A DNA stretch of 20,290 bases, taken from NCBI GenBank assembly GCA_009801015.1, contig VHZZ01002184.1, positions 6,241-26,530 on the forward strand, given 5' to 3'. Each line of letters starts with the position of its first letter. Within the stretch, counting starts at the first letter, position 1. The notes below the pieces were generated by a model, which was given only the letters and a program-made list of their open reading frames with translations, did not search any database and was not told the DNA's origin. Source of the DNA: Silene noctiflora. Its lineage: Eukaryota > Streptophyta > Magnoliopsida > Caryophyllales > Caryophyllaceae. A program made the position numbers and the translations under genes. Below are positions 1 to 9,803 of this stretch, one piece after another.

Positions 1-512
1 TACGGCTTAGAAATCCAACAAATGACACGTGGCGCATGAATAGGTCGTTGACACGTGGCGAATGAATAGGCTGATGGCTTCAGCTTTAATATAATATATA
101 TGATATGATATATGATATATGATGATATGATAATCACTATTTGTCACGCACGTGTAACATCAGATCAATCAAATACTCTGTGTCTCGGTATAACGTTGTG
201 ATAGTGACTATATTAGATAAAAATTGATTATTTTTACCCATATCATATATTAAACTAAATATTTATAGAAATGAAAAATAACTAGTCCGTATATTTTTGT
301 AATTGAAAATAAAGAAAATAACACATCCATAAAAAGGTGTTAGTCTAACCCATTTTGACCCTAATTCGACCAATTTCTTAGAACCGTATACATTTTACCC
401 AAATTCAAAATAACCGAATCCGTAACCCGCTATCCTGACCCGTTTGACTGGTCTAGAGGTGATATAGCAGCTCCGTCGTAAAACACGAGAGGACACGTAG
501 GAAAAAAAAATC
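1..512 (+). promoter_or_regulatory. Presumed upstream region of the five-exon gene, with G-box elements
   Basis: This is non-coding sequence before the ATG at 513. Two copies of ACACGTGGC (25-33 and 51-59) sit 26 bp apart inside a near-perfect direct repeat (tgacacgtggcg-atgaatagg). ACACGTGGC is the classic ABRE/G-box core bound by plant bZIP factors. A third CACGTG lies at 149-154. An AT-rich stretch of atgatat-type repeats spans about 90-132. Around 345-450 there are degenerate 'gaccc/ttgacc' words of the kind common in plant repeats. No clear TATA box can be assigned close to 513. The sequence shows the motifs; regulation of the downstream gene is inferred from position only. Confidence 0.4.
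22..73 (+). repeat. Tandem 26-bp direct repeat carrying two ABRE-type G-boxes
   Basis: Two adjacent copies of a unit built on TGACACGTGGCG followed by ATGAATAGG differ at only a few positions (cg-cat versus cg-aat). Each contains ACACGTGGC. Paired ABREs are the usual arrangement for abscisic-acid-responsive promoters. The distance to the nearest proposed start codon is about 450 bp. Function is inferred and not shown. Confidence 0.5.
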
Positions 513-3500
513 ATGGCTGAAGTTAGTTTGATAGTGCTTCCGCCACCGTTTTCTACGCCATTGCCTGATTGCCACTACTGTAGGTACCCTCTTTTTCTCT
601 CAATTGATTGCTGTACCTAATTATCAATACATACTTGCATGCTCAAATCTCTATATAATATGCTAACTGCTGAATTGATGTGTTTGGTTGTGTTTTGCTG
701 TCATTAAAAAGTTGCATAGAACCTGTTTGATGAATTGCCTGAACCATAGTTTCTAATTTTTGTTTGGATAATTTCCATGTAAGGTTTCCATATTGTCTAC
801 AGAATGTTGCTTTGTTTGTCTTGCAGAGTTGCACTTGTGGGTTTTTGAGTTGAGAGGATTCTTTGTCCCACTTTTGTACTCCATCTTGTATCTCGTCAGT
901 CGTCACCTTTATTTTTTGACACATTATCCGTTTAGTAATGGGACACAAGATGGGACGTGGAAATGAAACAGATGAAACGGAGTATGTAGCTATGTTACTC
1001 ACCCTCGTTTAGAAGGATCAAACCCAGGTAGGTGTCCTAGTGTCAGACTCGTTTTTTTATGAAATACGGAGTATATGCCTATATTCGCTTAAAATAATAT
1101 GTGCGAATATCGTACCTATGCCTAAGTGTGGAGTGTCGGACACGGGTACAGGAGGAAACAAGAAGGGTTGGAGTAACATAGTTGATGACTGACTTCATGT
1201 AAGGCACTAAGGCTAATTTACTTGTGTTCCAACTTTATTTGAAAGATGCTGCGGTATTCTCTACTGAGGAATATCTTAGGAGAAAGTCCCAAGTTTTTTC
1301 ATAATGCGCTGGTAGTTGTATTAGTTTGTGATCCGAAATTATTAGCATTTGAGCGTTACAGAGAGGGGTGTATAGCATGAACTAGAAAGGTATGGAGTTT
1401 ATAGCAAAATGGTGGAGTGCCATGAAGAAGTTGATAGAGTGTCATTGATTATTGTGAAGCTTATGATAAGCGTCTCTTACCTCGTCTTAGAGTGAGTACG
1501 TCGTACAACAAAAATATTTTGCTAAGGGTGCTCATTTCATGTTTTTCATGAACTTTGTTTTTGGCCGTTTCATACATGTTGATTCCTTATGTTGTGATGC
1601 TCTAAAGTTTCGAACATTCGACAAGGCCCATGGTGATTAACTTGATCTCGTGAATTACGTGTGATAAATTTTCAAATACTTTCTAATTCTCCCTTGTATG
1701 ATCATTTCATCAGGGTGCTAAAGAGAATTTTGAGCTGGCTCAAGAAGTTGACTACTTAAATATCCATGCATGGTACTGGTTATCTAAATCATACCTCAAA
1801 AACCATGTCATGCTCACCTAGATACACCAAAACCGTAGTTCTAAAGCCCTTCCGGCCTTTAAGACATAGATGCTGTATAATTTCAATCTTTGTATCAATG
1901 AAGATGTTGCTGCTATGACTATCAAAGCTGGCTGTAGTGACCCGAAAGCAGTGCTGCCTTCCACAGATTTGCGGTGTCATCCAGCATTATCAGTCAGTCT
2001 TGAGTTCATGGATGAGCATGTATTGTAAAGCTGGAAAATTTGATTGTGCTCTTAAAATTGTTTTGCAGCTCACATGAATATAAATGGTGTTGTTTTTGAC
2101 CCTGTTACCTGTACTATAGCTTTGTCGTTTAGCGTGGATAATCAAGGGTTTCTATTTGGATTTCAATTGCATTCTAGCATACTAAAATCAGGGTTGGATT
2201 CTGAGGTTTTCGTAAGTGATGCACCAAGGATCTTGTATCTTGGAATGAAATATTGTGTGGGTATAGCAAAGTGGGAAGTTGCGGAATTGAAACAATGTGG
2301 ACATTTTGCAAGCTCCTATAACTGCTGCAATTTCCGCTTGTGGACATGAAGGAAATTTAGTGGCCTGAGTATAAAGATGGGTTATGGAAGATTTGCTTTG
2401 GTTTGTAACCTTTTGATGTCAGCATATGCAAAGTGTGAGGTAAATGGATATGCAAAACTTGTATTCCAAGACATGGCTGATAGAAATGTTGTTTCTTGGA
2501 ATACAATGATTTCAGTATTTCCGGAGGAAGCACTTAGCCTCTTCCTTTGGATGAGAGTGAATGGGGTCTACTCTAATGAGGTGACCTTCATAGGTTTACT
2601 CCGTGCAATTACCCGAAGGAATATGGTCAATGAAGGTCAAATGATTCATGGTTATTGTCTGCATAGTAATTTATTGTCAAAGTTGAATGTTTCGAATTGT
2701 CTTATTTCAGTGTACGCAAAGTTCTGACTTCTGAGTCAATGGGGATGCAGTGAAGGTTTCCAAAGAGCTCCATCATAGGGATGTTATATCTTGGAATACT
2801 GATATCTGTGTATGATCAAAGTAGATTGTAGCAAGTAGCTTTCGAAACATTCCAATCTGCAACGTCCGCCCGTCCTAATCAATATACTTTGGGAGCATAT
2901 TAAGTGCAATTAAATCCGCTGAAGCTATTTCACTGAGATAGGGACAAAGATGTCACTCTCTGTACAAACATCAAACAGGGACTAAATTCCAATCCAGTTG
3001 TTTCAGCTGCCCTCTCTGACATGTATGCAACACGAGGAAGTCTCTCCGAGTCCATGTGGATATATTTAAGAAAGCATTCGGAAAACCCAATTAGCTTGGA
3101 CATCAATGATATCAGCCAAGGCTAGGCATGTGGACTATGATTCAGTCATGACAATATTTTACTAGATGAAGCACGAAGGGGTAAGACCTGACTCAATTAC
3201 CGTCTTGTCCTTGCTTACCGCATGTTGTAGAAAGGGAAGGGACATAATGGTAAAAAACAATAACATTGTTCCGTTATCGGAGCATTATGCTTGTACGATG
3301 GATAGGTCATGCAGGACAACTGAAAGAAGCAGAAGAGTTTGTTCATCAGATTCCCGGGAAGCCGTCATTCTCGGCATTGCAGAGTTTGTTAGGGGAGTAC
3401 AGGACACATGGGGATATGGAGTTGAGTGAGAGGTTGGCAAATGCATTGAAACAATTGCAGCCTGAGGAATCAGGCTCGTATGTTCTGATGCAAATCTATA

Positions 3501-6500
3501 TGCTGAGAAAGGGGGCTGGATAAAGTAGCGGCAATGAGGAGACAAATGAGAGATAGGAGAGTTAGAAAGGAAGCTGGATTGAGCTGGCTTAATGTGGGCG
3601 GTATTGATGGTTCCTTGGTTATGCACGGTCTTCTTCGGGATGACACATCCCTGAGGTCTGTGGAGATTTACCATTTGGCTAGGTGCATAGGACTAGAGGG
3701 TGAGACCTAATAGGAGCTTGGTGGGCATCTGTTGTGGTAGTCATCGGTGAAACGGTATACCCCACATGCATTTACAGTTTAAGAGTCTTGGAATGGTTTT
3801 CATATTTTGTGCGGTCAAACCCCGCTTTGGAGAAGCTTAGCTCATGATGCCTATCTTTTTTCTTGTAATGGGAGCCATGAGAATTTAAGGGTAGTTTTGA
3901 AGTTGACGGGTTTTAACCCAAGTCATTAGTAGTGCCTCTCAATGACTTTACCTCTTAGATTATCTTACATATACTAACGACGTCCCCCATATGGGAGTTT
4001 CAAGTTTGTAAGTTTGATGCGTTAATGGAGCATTGCAAAGGTTACATTCAAGGTGCCATTTTTTTGGAGCCAAGTTTGAAAGGAGTCAAACTCTCAAAAT
4101 GATTCAGAGAACTGATGCCTTCATTCGCGCAGATGGTCAGTTCCATTTCTTTCAAACGACGAATTCTTCAATAGAACATTAAATGACACTTCCTAGGAAT
4201 ATTTGAAACTGAAAATAAATTTAAACGAAACTAGTGGTATTTTTCCTTTTGCAGGGATCTCAAACTATGTTATGACGATTCAGCACATTCTCTTACACTA
4301 TCTCCATGCAGCTTGTTAAGGGATCCTTCGTTCTATTCAATATCAAGGAAAGATTATTTGGTGTTGGCTCCAAAAATTGTTGACAATTTACCTGTATCCA
4401 ACAACCTAAAAGCTCTCACGGGATTGTGAGTTTCCTTGTACTGGTATTTTTTTTGCTTTGAGTTAATGTGATGTATTTTCAATGGATTGGTCCCGTTAGG
4501 CTTATTGAACTTGGCATGGTACTTGGCGGCTCTATTGGTGCTCCGTATTTACACACCCTTGATTTATTGGCCTAAATAAAAATTACTTGCCTGAAAATGG
4601 GAGTTTTTTCTCTTAATATAAAAAATCACAGAAATTTTCAGGGTTATGTTGAAACAAATTAGTAACTAATTGGTTAAAATATAAGAACCATAGCTGCTTT
4701 ATTATTGAGCGGCTTTGTCCTGGAACTGCTTTATGCCTTCTGGAACAGAGGACCTTAACATTGAAAAATCCATATGGGGTAAAGCCGCTAAAAAAATAGT
4801 GGCTTTTTTTTTTCTCCGAATCTATTTAGACTCATATTTGATAATTTATTTCACATCGGACCCAGTTTTTTAGTTATTTAAATTTTGAGCTTTAAAACAA
4901 AATTAGGTCAAGAAAAATACTGTCGAAATCTGATGTTGACATAACATTGCTTATGCAAGTATGCAACTCATCCCAGTAGTTATCATACAGTGTTTCAAAG
5001 AGACAATGAAACATGGACACACTGATATCCTTATACTAGGTTGCTATTTGGTTGATTTTTTCTACAGGGGCTTTCAATATATATTGTCTGTGCACTAGAT
5101 ACAATATTTTTCCTCTAGGTAGCTCCGTACAATAAACAGGACCCTTTTTTTAATGACGCATTGGATTGTCATTGATCTAATCTGATGTTGAATCATACAA
5201 AGGGAAGAAAACAAGAGTTTTAATCATACAAAGATTAGCACGCATGTTATGTTTGTGATTATAGGCTTTGCCTTTGGTTTATGCTTTTGTTTGTATTTCC
5301 CTCTCTGAAGTAGGTATACTGGGGACATTTTCTCGACAGTGATTAACAGTTTAACACACGTTCTTCTTGATAAACTTACACCTGAAATGTTTCTCGGATG
5401 TGTCTAATATACGTGCATGTTTTATACGCAATTATTCTGATTTGCAGTAGCTTCTGAATTCTGATACATTAGTTCAACGTCATTTTTGGTGTTCGAACTG
5501 CTTTCCGCTTCTCTTTTTTATTATATTCTCAAATCTTAATACCTTCGAGTGCATTATGTTAATTATATCTATTGATTCTTAGCTTCTGATGATGAAGCAA
5601 TGGAAGGTCTTACATCAAAATTATTCCGATTCACACTAGCTTCTGAACTCTGATACTTTATTCTTTCAGCGTCATTTTTGGTGTTCGAATTGCATTGCAC
5701 TTCTCTTTATTTCTAAATTATCAAATCTGAATACCTTTGAGTGCATTACGTTAATTACTCCGTATATCTATTGATTCTCAGCTTCTGGCGATGCAATCAG
5801 TACATGACAGGTTTTCTAAGGGCAATGGAAGGTCTTACATCAAAATAATTCCTGTTGCATCATAGGTCTAGAGGAGAACCTCATGGACAACCTGGAATTC
5901 CATTTGTAAGGTGACCTTTGATTTTCTTTTTGGCATATTTATTTGACCTCATTGCACCATAATTGTTCTATTATCCTCCATTCATTGTTATGCAACCCCA
6001 CTTGATTTTTTTTTTGCTCTAGGAAGTCAGAAGGTTGTCTTTGTAGGTAGGTTTAGCCCTAAGGAGTTGATTAATGACCATTTGTTGTGTTGTCAAAATC
6101 GACGTAATTAACTACTGTTTCTCTCTTTTGGATGTATTATGAAATTGACTCTGAATTCCCTCATTGTGATAATGGATAATGGTGTATGATAAAATACAGA
6201 GTTTATTGTCGCAAAATGATTCTTAATCTTGGTTGGACGAGAAGCCAACCGTGACAATATGCCCATTTAATCTTAGGCCATCAGGGTATCTTCTTCACGC
6301 TGTAGTTTGTAGGTCAGTTAAGCACAAGAAGAAAATAGCATTCTGTGATCTACAGTCCAGACTTTACTTATACTAGTTGGACATAGTAATTTGGTCATTA
6401 AAGATCTCTGTACAGGATTACAGGGCTGATTAATGATAAAATTAGCATCGTAGATATACTTATTACAATTAGAAGCAATGGGATATTGATAGTGAACTAT

Positions 6501-7837
6501 GGTGTTTTCCTCATCAGTCAGAAAGATCAAAGTAGACTCATCCCTCAAAATATCCAAAAAATTGCCAAGTTTTCTTTCCTGGGTCTGCTATTGCTCTCAA
6601 CTGAATATCGATAATATAAATGAGCATTTCTTTCTAGCAGCACCTTGGCCCTTCTTTCTAAATAGGCGTGCCTGGTGAACTAGGAACGGATATAGCCTTG
6701 TGAATGTCAAAGAACAAACCCCGGGCAGAGCGCTCCTTATCCTTACCGTCCTCTTTGCTTTCACTGTTTTAAAATCTATACAAGTACATTTTTTTATTAG
6801 ATTTTTGTAATGATTTTTATAATGCTTGCAAATAAACATACTCTGTTCAATTCTTACATGCATTGATGCATGCACGTAGAGATTCATTACCCATAGACGT
6901 TTTATTTTTCTTACTTTCTGTAATGATTCTGGATAACATTAACACTAGACTCCAAATTAAGCCACGATTACAAGAATATTTCTACCTAAATCATATCTTA
7001 TAAATTACACTCATATTCCCGACTCCTGAGATTAAGTCATATGCAGGCACTATTTTATATATCTGTCATTCTGGAGATCTTATCTTCATCCTTATTGTCG
7101 TATTGAAGCCCCTTATATTATGCAAACTTCTAATGCCATGTCTTCTCCATCTCTAGTGATGCTGTTTTGACCGTCAAAAACCAATCTCATGGCTCCATTT
7201 GCTTCATCTTAGTGATAGTTAAGGTGATTCAGATGATTACCCTCGCAACTCACGATGTGAAACGGTCCTAATTACCCATATCATCAAACGAGAAGTATTA
7301 AAATACTGTTAATTAAGGGTCTCTTGACTATTCTTGTAACTCCCACGTCTTTGCGCATCATTTGACTTGCTTAACTTACTATTTTACATTGATTAAATAA
7401 TCTTGTTATAATCTTGCTTATCATGTGTGATTAACTAGTTAATTGTTCGGCGATGGATTACGAGTATTTGTTTGGTCATTGGAGCAGTTTAATACTGATA
7501 TATAGTGTTGGATAAGCCTTGGTTGATCTGTCGGAATCAAGAGAACCATATATTCTGCTCTTCTCATTTGTCAGCAAAAACTTTTGACTTGATATCATGG
7601 AATTACCTCCTTGTGTTTTGGTGAAATAGAAAATCTTAAGGTGCATTATTTGAGCCATATATTTAATCTCCCAACCTATATTTTGCATTTTTTGTTTCAA
7701 TGCAGTTCTCGACGCTGTTTTCTTCATGGGTCATTCGGAAACCACCTCTTTATGTTGCTAACACAAAGATAAGGTTGCTTACATCTGACCCCCTTACGCC
7801 GCTGCAATTTGCAGGAGTCGTTGAAGCACTAGGATAA
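513..7837 (+). CDS. Five-exon gene for a 152-aa protein of unknown function (predicted)
   Basis: I do not recognise the product. Exons are 513-583, 4255-4425, 4500-4544, 5866-5905 and 7706-7837 (stop TAA 7835-7837). They total 459 nt, exactly 153 codons, and stay in frame through four GT-AG introns of 3671, 74, 1321 and 1800 bp. The start ATGGCT has good plant context (aaaaaaaaatcATGG). Donors are GTACCC (after TGTAG), GTGAGT (strong), GTATTT (weak) and GTAAGG (good). Acceptors are ttttgCAG, cgtTAG, tcaTAG and aatgCAG. The protein starts [19 protein letters not shown], has a CHYC pair near residues 20-23 and a Gly-rich stretch [12 protein letters not shown] near residues 84-95, and ends [15 protein letters not shown] see no clear signal peptide or membrane span. 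An alternative donor in exon 3 (GTGCTC at 4540) shifts exons 4-5 to another frame that ends sooner. Exons 2 and 5 are the safest parts; exons 1, 3 and 4 need transcript support. A PPR pseudogene lies inside intron 1. Confidence 0.5.
584..1789 (+). other. 5' part of the proposed intron 1, no coding signal
   Basis: No supported gene lies here. Around 881-953 there is an inverted pair (ccatcttgt ... acaagatgg) within AT-rich sequence, followed by aACGGAGTAtg at 976-986. This looks like a worn MITE, but I cannot delimit both ends. An exact TACGGAGTA lies at 1065-1073. The rest is unstructured AT-rich sequence. Confidence 0.4.
881..985. repeat. Possible degenerate Stowaway-like MITE
   Basis: The arms ccatcttgt (881-889) and acaagatgg (945-953) can pair. 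The right end reads ...AACGGAGTA, and CGGAG-TA is the reverse of a Stowaway-type terminus (TA-CTCCG...). The left terminus is not recognisable, so this may be only the right half of an element. Confidence 0.25.
1790..3710 (+). pseudogene. Decayed PPR gene, resembles mitochondrial PPR At4g32430 (GRS1)
   Basis: Fragments of one PPR protein follow in order on the forward strand but in all three frames. About 1826-1960 has [19 protein letters not shown]. About 1960-2070 has [16 protein letters not shown] in a second frame. 2074-2349 has [18 protein letters not shown] and [14 protein letters not shown]. 2377-2727 has [24 protein letters not shown] and [13 protein letters not shown]. About 2740-3165 is riddled with stops ([27 protein letters not shown] survive). 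About 3166-3523 has [20 protein letters not shown] and [17 protein letters not shown] after a frameshift near 3290. About 3522-3710 has [20 protein letters not shown] and ends at TAA 3708-3710. The 35-residue spacing and the closing E-type region mark the P-L-S class used in organelle RNA editing. From memory, block order and wording match At4g32430 closely; no alignment was run. At least four frameshifts and many stops rule out a working product. It lies within the proposed intron 1 of the five-exon gene. Confidence 0.85.
3711..4254 (+). other. 3' part of the proposed intron 1
   Basis: The sequence runs from the end of the PPR relic to the acceptor ttttccttttgCAG at 4254. I see no further coding blocks. 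A short open stretch at about 4100-4140 ([12 protein letters not shown]) is followed by a GTCAGT donor-like site, but its phase does not fit exon 2. No poly(A) tail follows the PPR stop, so nothing points to a recent retrocopy. Confidence 0.4.
4545..5433 (+). other. Proposed intron 3, AT-rich, no coding signal
   Basis: This non-coding stretch has several T runs (4804-4814, 5144-5152) and no long open frame on either strand. I see no MITE termini or other repeats here. Confidence 0.4.
5434..5850 (+). repeat. Imperfect tandem duplication in intron 3
   Basis: Unit 1 is about 5434-5622 and unit 2 about 5623-5850. They share, in order, att-c-ga..., AGCTTCTGAA-TCTGATAC, CGTCATTTTTGGTGTTCGAA, TGCACTTCTC-like text, TCAAATCT-AATACCTT, GAGTGCATTA-GTTAAT, TATCTATTGATTCT-AGCTTCTG and CAATGGAAGGTCTTACATCA. 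Unit 2 carries two extra pieces: 7 bp (CTCCGTA) at 5758-5764 and about 25 bp at 5792-5819. The duplication ends about 15 bp before the proposed exon 4. Confidence 0.85.
5756..5764. mobile_element. TACTCCGTA, probable transposon excision footprint
   Basis: Unit 2 of the tandem duplication reads gttaat-TACTCCGTA-tatctattg where unit 1 reads gttaat-TA-tatctattg. The difference is CTCCG plus a duplicated TA. CTCC(C)... is the usual terminus of Stowaway (Tc1/mariner) MITEs, which target TA, so this looks like a leftover end after excision. The same 9-mer occurs at 1065-1073 and 19491-19499 in reverse complement. Confidence 0.5.
5906..7705 (+). other. Proposed intron 4, no supported feature
   Basis: The sequence runs between the GTAAGG donor at 5906 and the tgtttcaatgCAG acceptor at 7705. 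It is AT-rich with only short chance open frames on the reverse strand (6318-6557, 6597-6887, 7476-7727), which show no known motifs. An additional small exon here cannot be excluded. Confidence 0.4.
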
Positions 7838-8000
7838 TGTTGTTATTGTTGTAATATAATATTGGTACTAGATTCTTTTGTAAAGTTTACCATTTTGATA
7901 GACATTAATCTTGAAACACGTATTAATCTTCGTTCAAGTCATAAACTCGGAATGAGAAATAATTACCATTATCTCGTCTTTTGTGTCAATTTTCTTTTTT

Positions 8001-8001
<1 letters not shown>

Positions 8002-8041
<40 letters not shown>
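8002..8041. repeat. T28-A12 homopolymer junction
   Basis: Twenty-eight T are followed directly by twelve A, giving a self-complementary tract of at least 24 bp. It could be two abutting poly(A) tails, slippage expansion of a TTTAAA core, or an assembly artefact. The run is preceded by more T-rich sequence (7991-8000). Confidence 0.8.
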
Positions 8042-8618
8042 TTGTTTCTAAAATTACTTACCTTTGACGTTCTCAGTTTAAAATTATGTTAGTCGACCCC
8101 AAACCCTTTTGAGATTAAGTTGAATCGTTAGTGTTTGTCTCTTAAATCGGTACTGCACGGTGAACAAATTCGATTCTTATTCATTTTTGAGGAGTATTGT
8201 AATCAAACGTTAAAAGTTAGTTGAGACGGATTCGTATCATTTAGTACCGCACAAATAACAATTCGTTCGGGGTGTCGAAAATCCATCCATGGAACGTGAA
8301 ATTTGCTTGAACATGTCAGAAATGTTTTTGTCTCCAAATAACATTTTGGCCTTTTTGTAGATTTGTCACCCACATACACGAAAATTATGTTTTAAGACTA
8401 CATTCACAAAAAATCTGTGTTATGAGTTCTAAACCAATAAAAAAGCTGAAATTCCTGATTTTTAATTTGTTTACATTAATTAGTATGAGCAAATAATTGA
8501 TCATGCAACGTGTACACATTCACATAAAGCACATGCTCTTCTTACCAATCAGGACACATCTCAACCTTATTCCTGTATTTCACATGCATTTCTGGTCTAT
8601 TTATTCCTCTTGTTCATC

Positions 8619-8640
8619 AAAAAAAAAAAAAAAAAAAAAA
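8619..8640 (+). repeat. Poly(A) run of 22
   Basis: A pure A tract follows cttgttcatc. A retroposed tail would fit, but no SINE boxes or LINE coding sequence are visible upstream. Confidence 0.75.
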
Positions 8641-8884
8641 CGAGTTTAGTGGATAAAATTCGGTTATTTATAGCATGAGAGTCTGAGACTGTCTTTTCAT
8701 ACTTCGAGAATGTCCTTCCATGGTAGAATGAATGGTTGACTATTTGACCTGATATGCATGGTTTACAAGCTATCATGATATTTAGAGGGTTTATCCGTTT
8801 ATCTAATACGTGTATGGTAAAAAGATAACAGACGTGGTTTCTAGGTTATTAAAAGGGGTAAATTTAATAACGAAGGAAATCATA

Positions 8885-8962
8885 ATGGCCAAAGAAGGTA
8901 GAACAAGCTTCTTTGTACTTGTGGCAAAATTAATTATAATATTAAGTTTTCTTGGTCATTAG
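8885..8962 (+). CDS. Possible 25-aa hydrophobic small peptide
   Basis: The ATG-to-TAG frame encodes MAKEGRTSFFVLVAKLIIIL followed by SFLGH. A short charged start and a hydrophobic core resemble a signal anchor or the first exon of a secreted-peptide gene. ATGGCC is a good plant start context. No continuation exon was found and the region is AT-rich, so chance is the simpler explanation. Confidence 0.15.
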   Translation: MAKEGRTSFFVLVAKLIIILSFLGH

Positions 8963-9803
8963 TGTTGATGACATATTTCATGATCATTAATTTTGATTTA
9001 ATTAATAAATATCTGACATTATTAGCATTACTCCATGTTATTATAGACAGACACTTGATGATTGCATGCACAAGCAAGTTAATCTATGTCGAATAAAATC
9101 ATGTTTTCTGCTGACAATTCTGACATGCTAAAATTTAATCTGTAATTAAGGCATACAAAGGTTGAATTGGGCTAACTATTTTCATCCTATAATTTTGTTA
9201 TAACTATTTTTCTTATCAAGAGTAATCCACCGTCGCTATCTTAGGTGCACATTGAGTAAAAACCCTAGTATACGTGATAGATAACCCGTAAACAAAGTAA
9301 TCCATGGTAGCTTTTTGGTATCCTTACTTCCATACCACTCTTCAAATTTAAGGGGATCAAATACCACACATTTGCACTATACAAATGCATAAATGCGATA
9401 TGTCTTGTCGGTGAACTTCTATATGGCCACGCTTGGGACGGGAGTAACTATAGCTTGGAGAATAAAGCTCATCATATTAAGTAGGCAATAAAGGAGATTG
9501 GTGGCAGGTAATGCTAATGCAGAAAATTGAATTAGATTTAATAATGCATATATTGTACAAGAATTCTATTCACATATTGTAATTTTACAAAATTTTGTAA
9601 CAAGAGTAGAAAAAGAAACAAATATTTCCGCCCCGTTTAATTTTACAAAGAAATATAGCTGTCTTAAGATTAAAAATTAGACTGGTAAAAATGGAATTTA
9701 AGCAGCATTCTACTGATAATGCAGATAACAGAGGATAGAACAATGCTGTATCGGAATTCGGAACACAACTCTTTAGTGTGTTAATTGCAGCAGTAATCAG
9801 TAA

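Larger units (their letters stand above)
7838..9803. other. Intergenic region between two convergent genes
   Basis: It holds a 28-T/12-A homopolymer junction (8002-8041) and a 22-A run (8619-8640). One tiny hydrophobic open frame lies at 8885-8962. About 9230-9520 is moderately GC-richer (ttaggtgcac..aaaaaccc..ataacccg), a style seen in plant dispersed repeats, but I cannot name the family. The 3' untranslated ends of both flanking genes must lie in this interval; no single poly(A) signal stands out. Confidence 0.4.

Noticed and set aside
643..1002. 119-codon reverse open frame
   Set aside because: It lies in AT-rich, MITE-like intron sequence, shows no motif, and its sense strand is the proposed intron 1.
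2074..2727. Two forward PPR open frames as separate small genes
   Set aside because: They are consecutive pieces of one broken PPR protein, with further blocks upstream and downstream in other frames.
3285..3674. 129-codon reverse open frame
   Set aside because: It is antisense to the PPR relic, whose forward blocks are clearly recognisable.
5434..5850. CRISPR-like or satellite array
   Set aside because: There are only two long, imperfect units, with no short regular repeats or spacers; a simple tandem duplication in an intron.
7862..8092. 76-codon forward open frame with a Phe/Lys run
   Set aside because: It is generated by the T28-A12 homopolymer.
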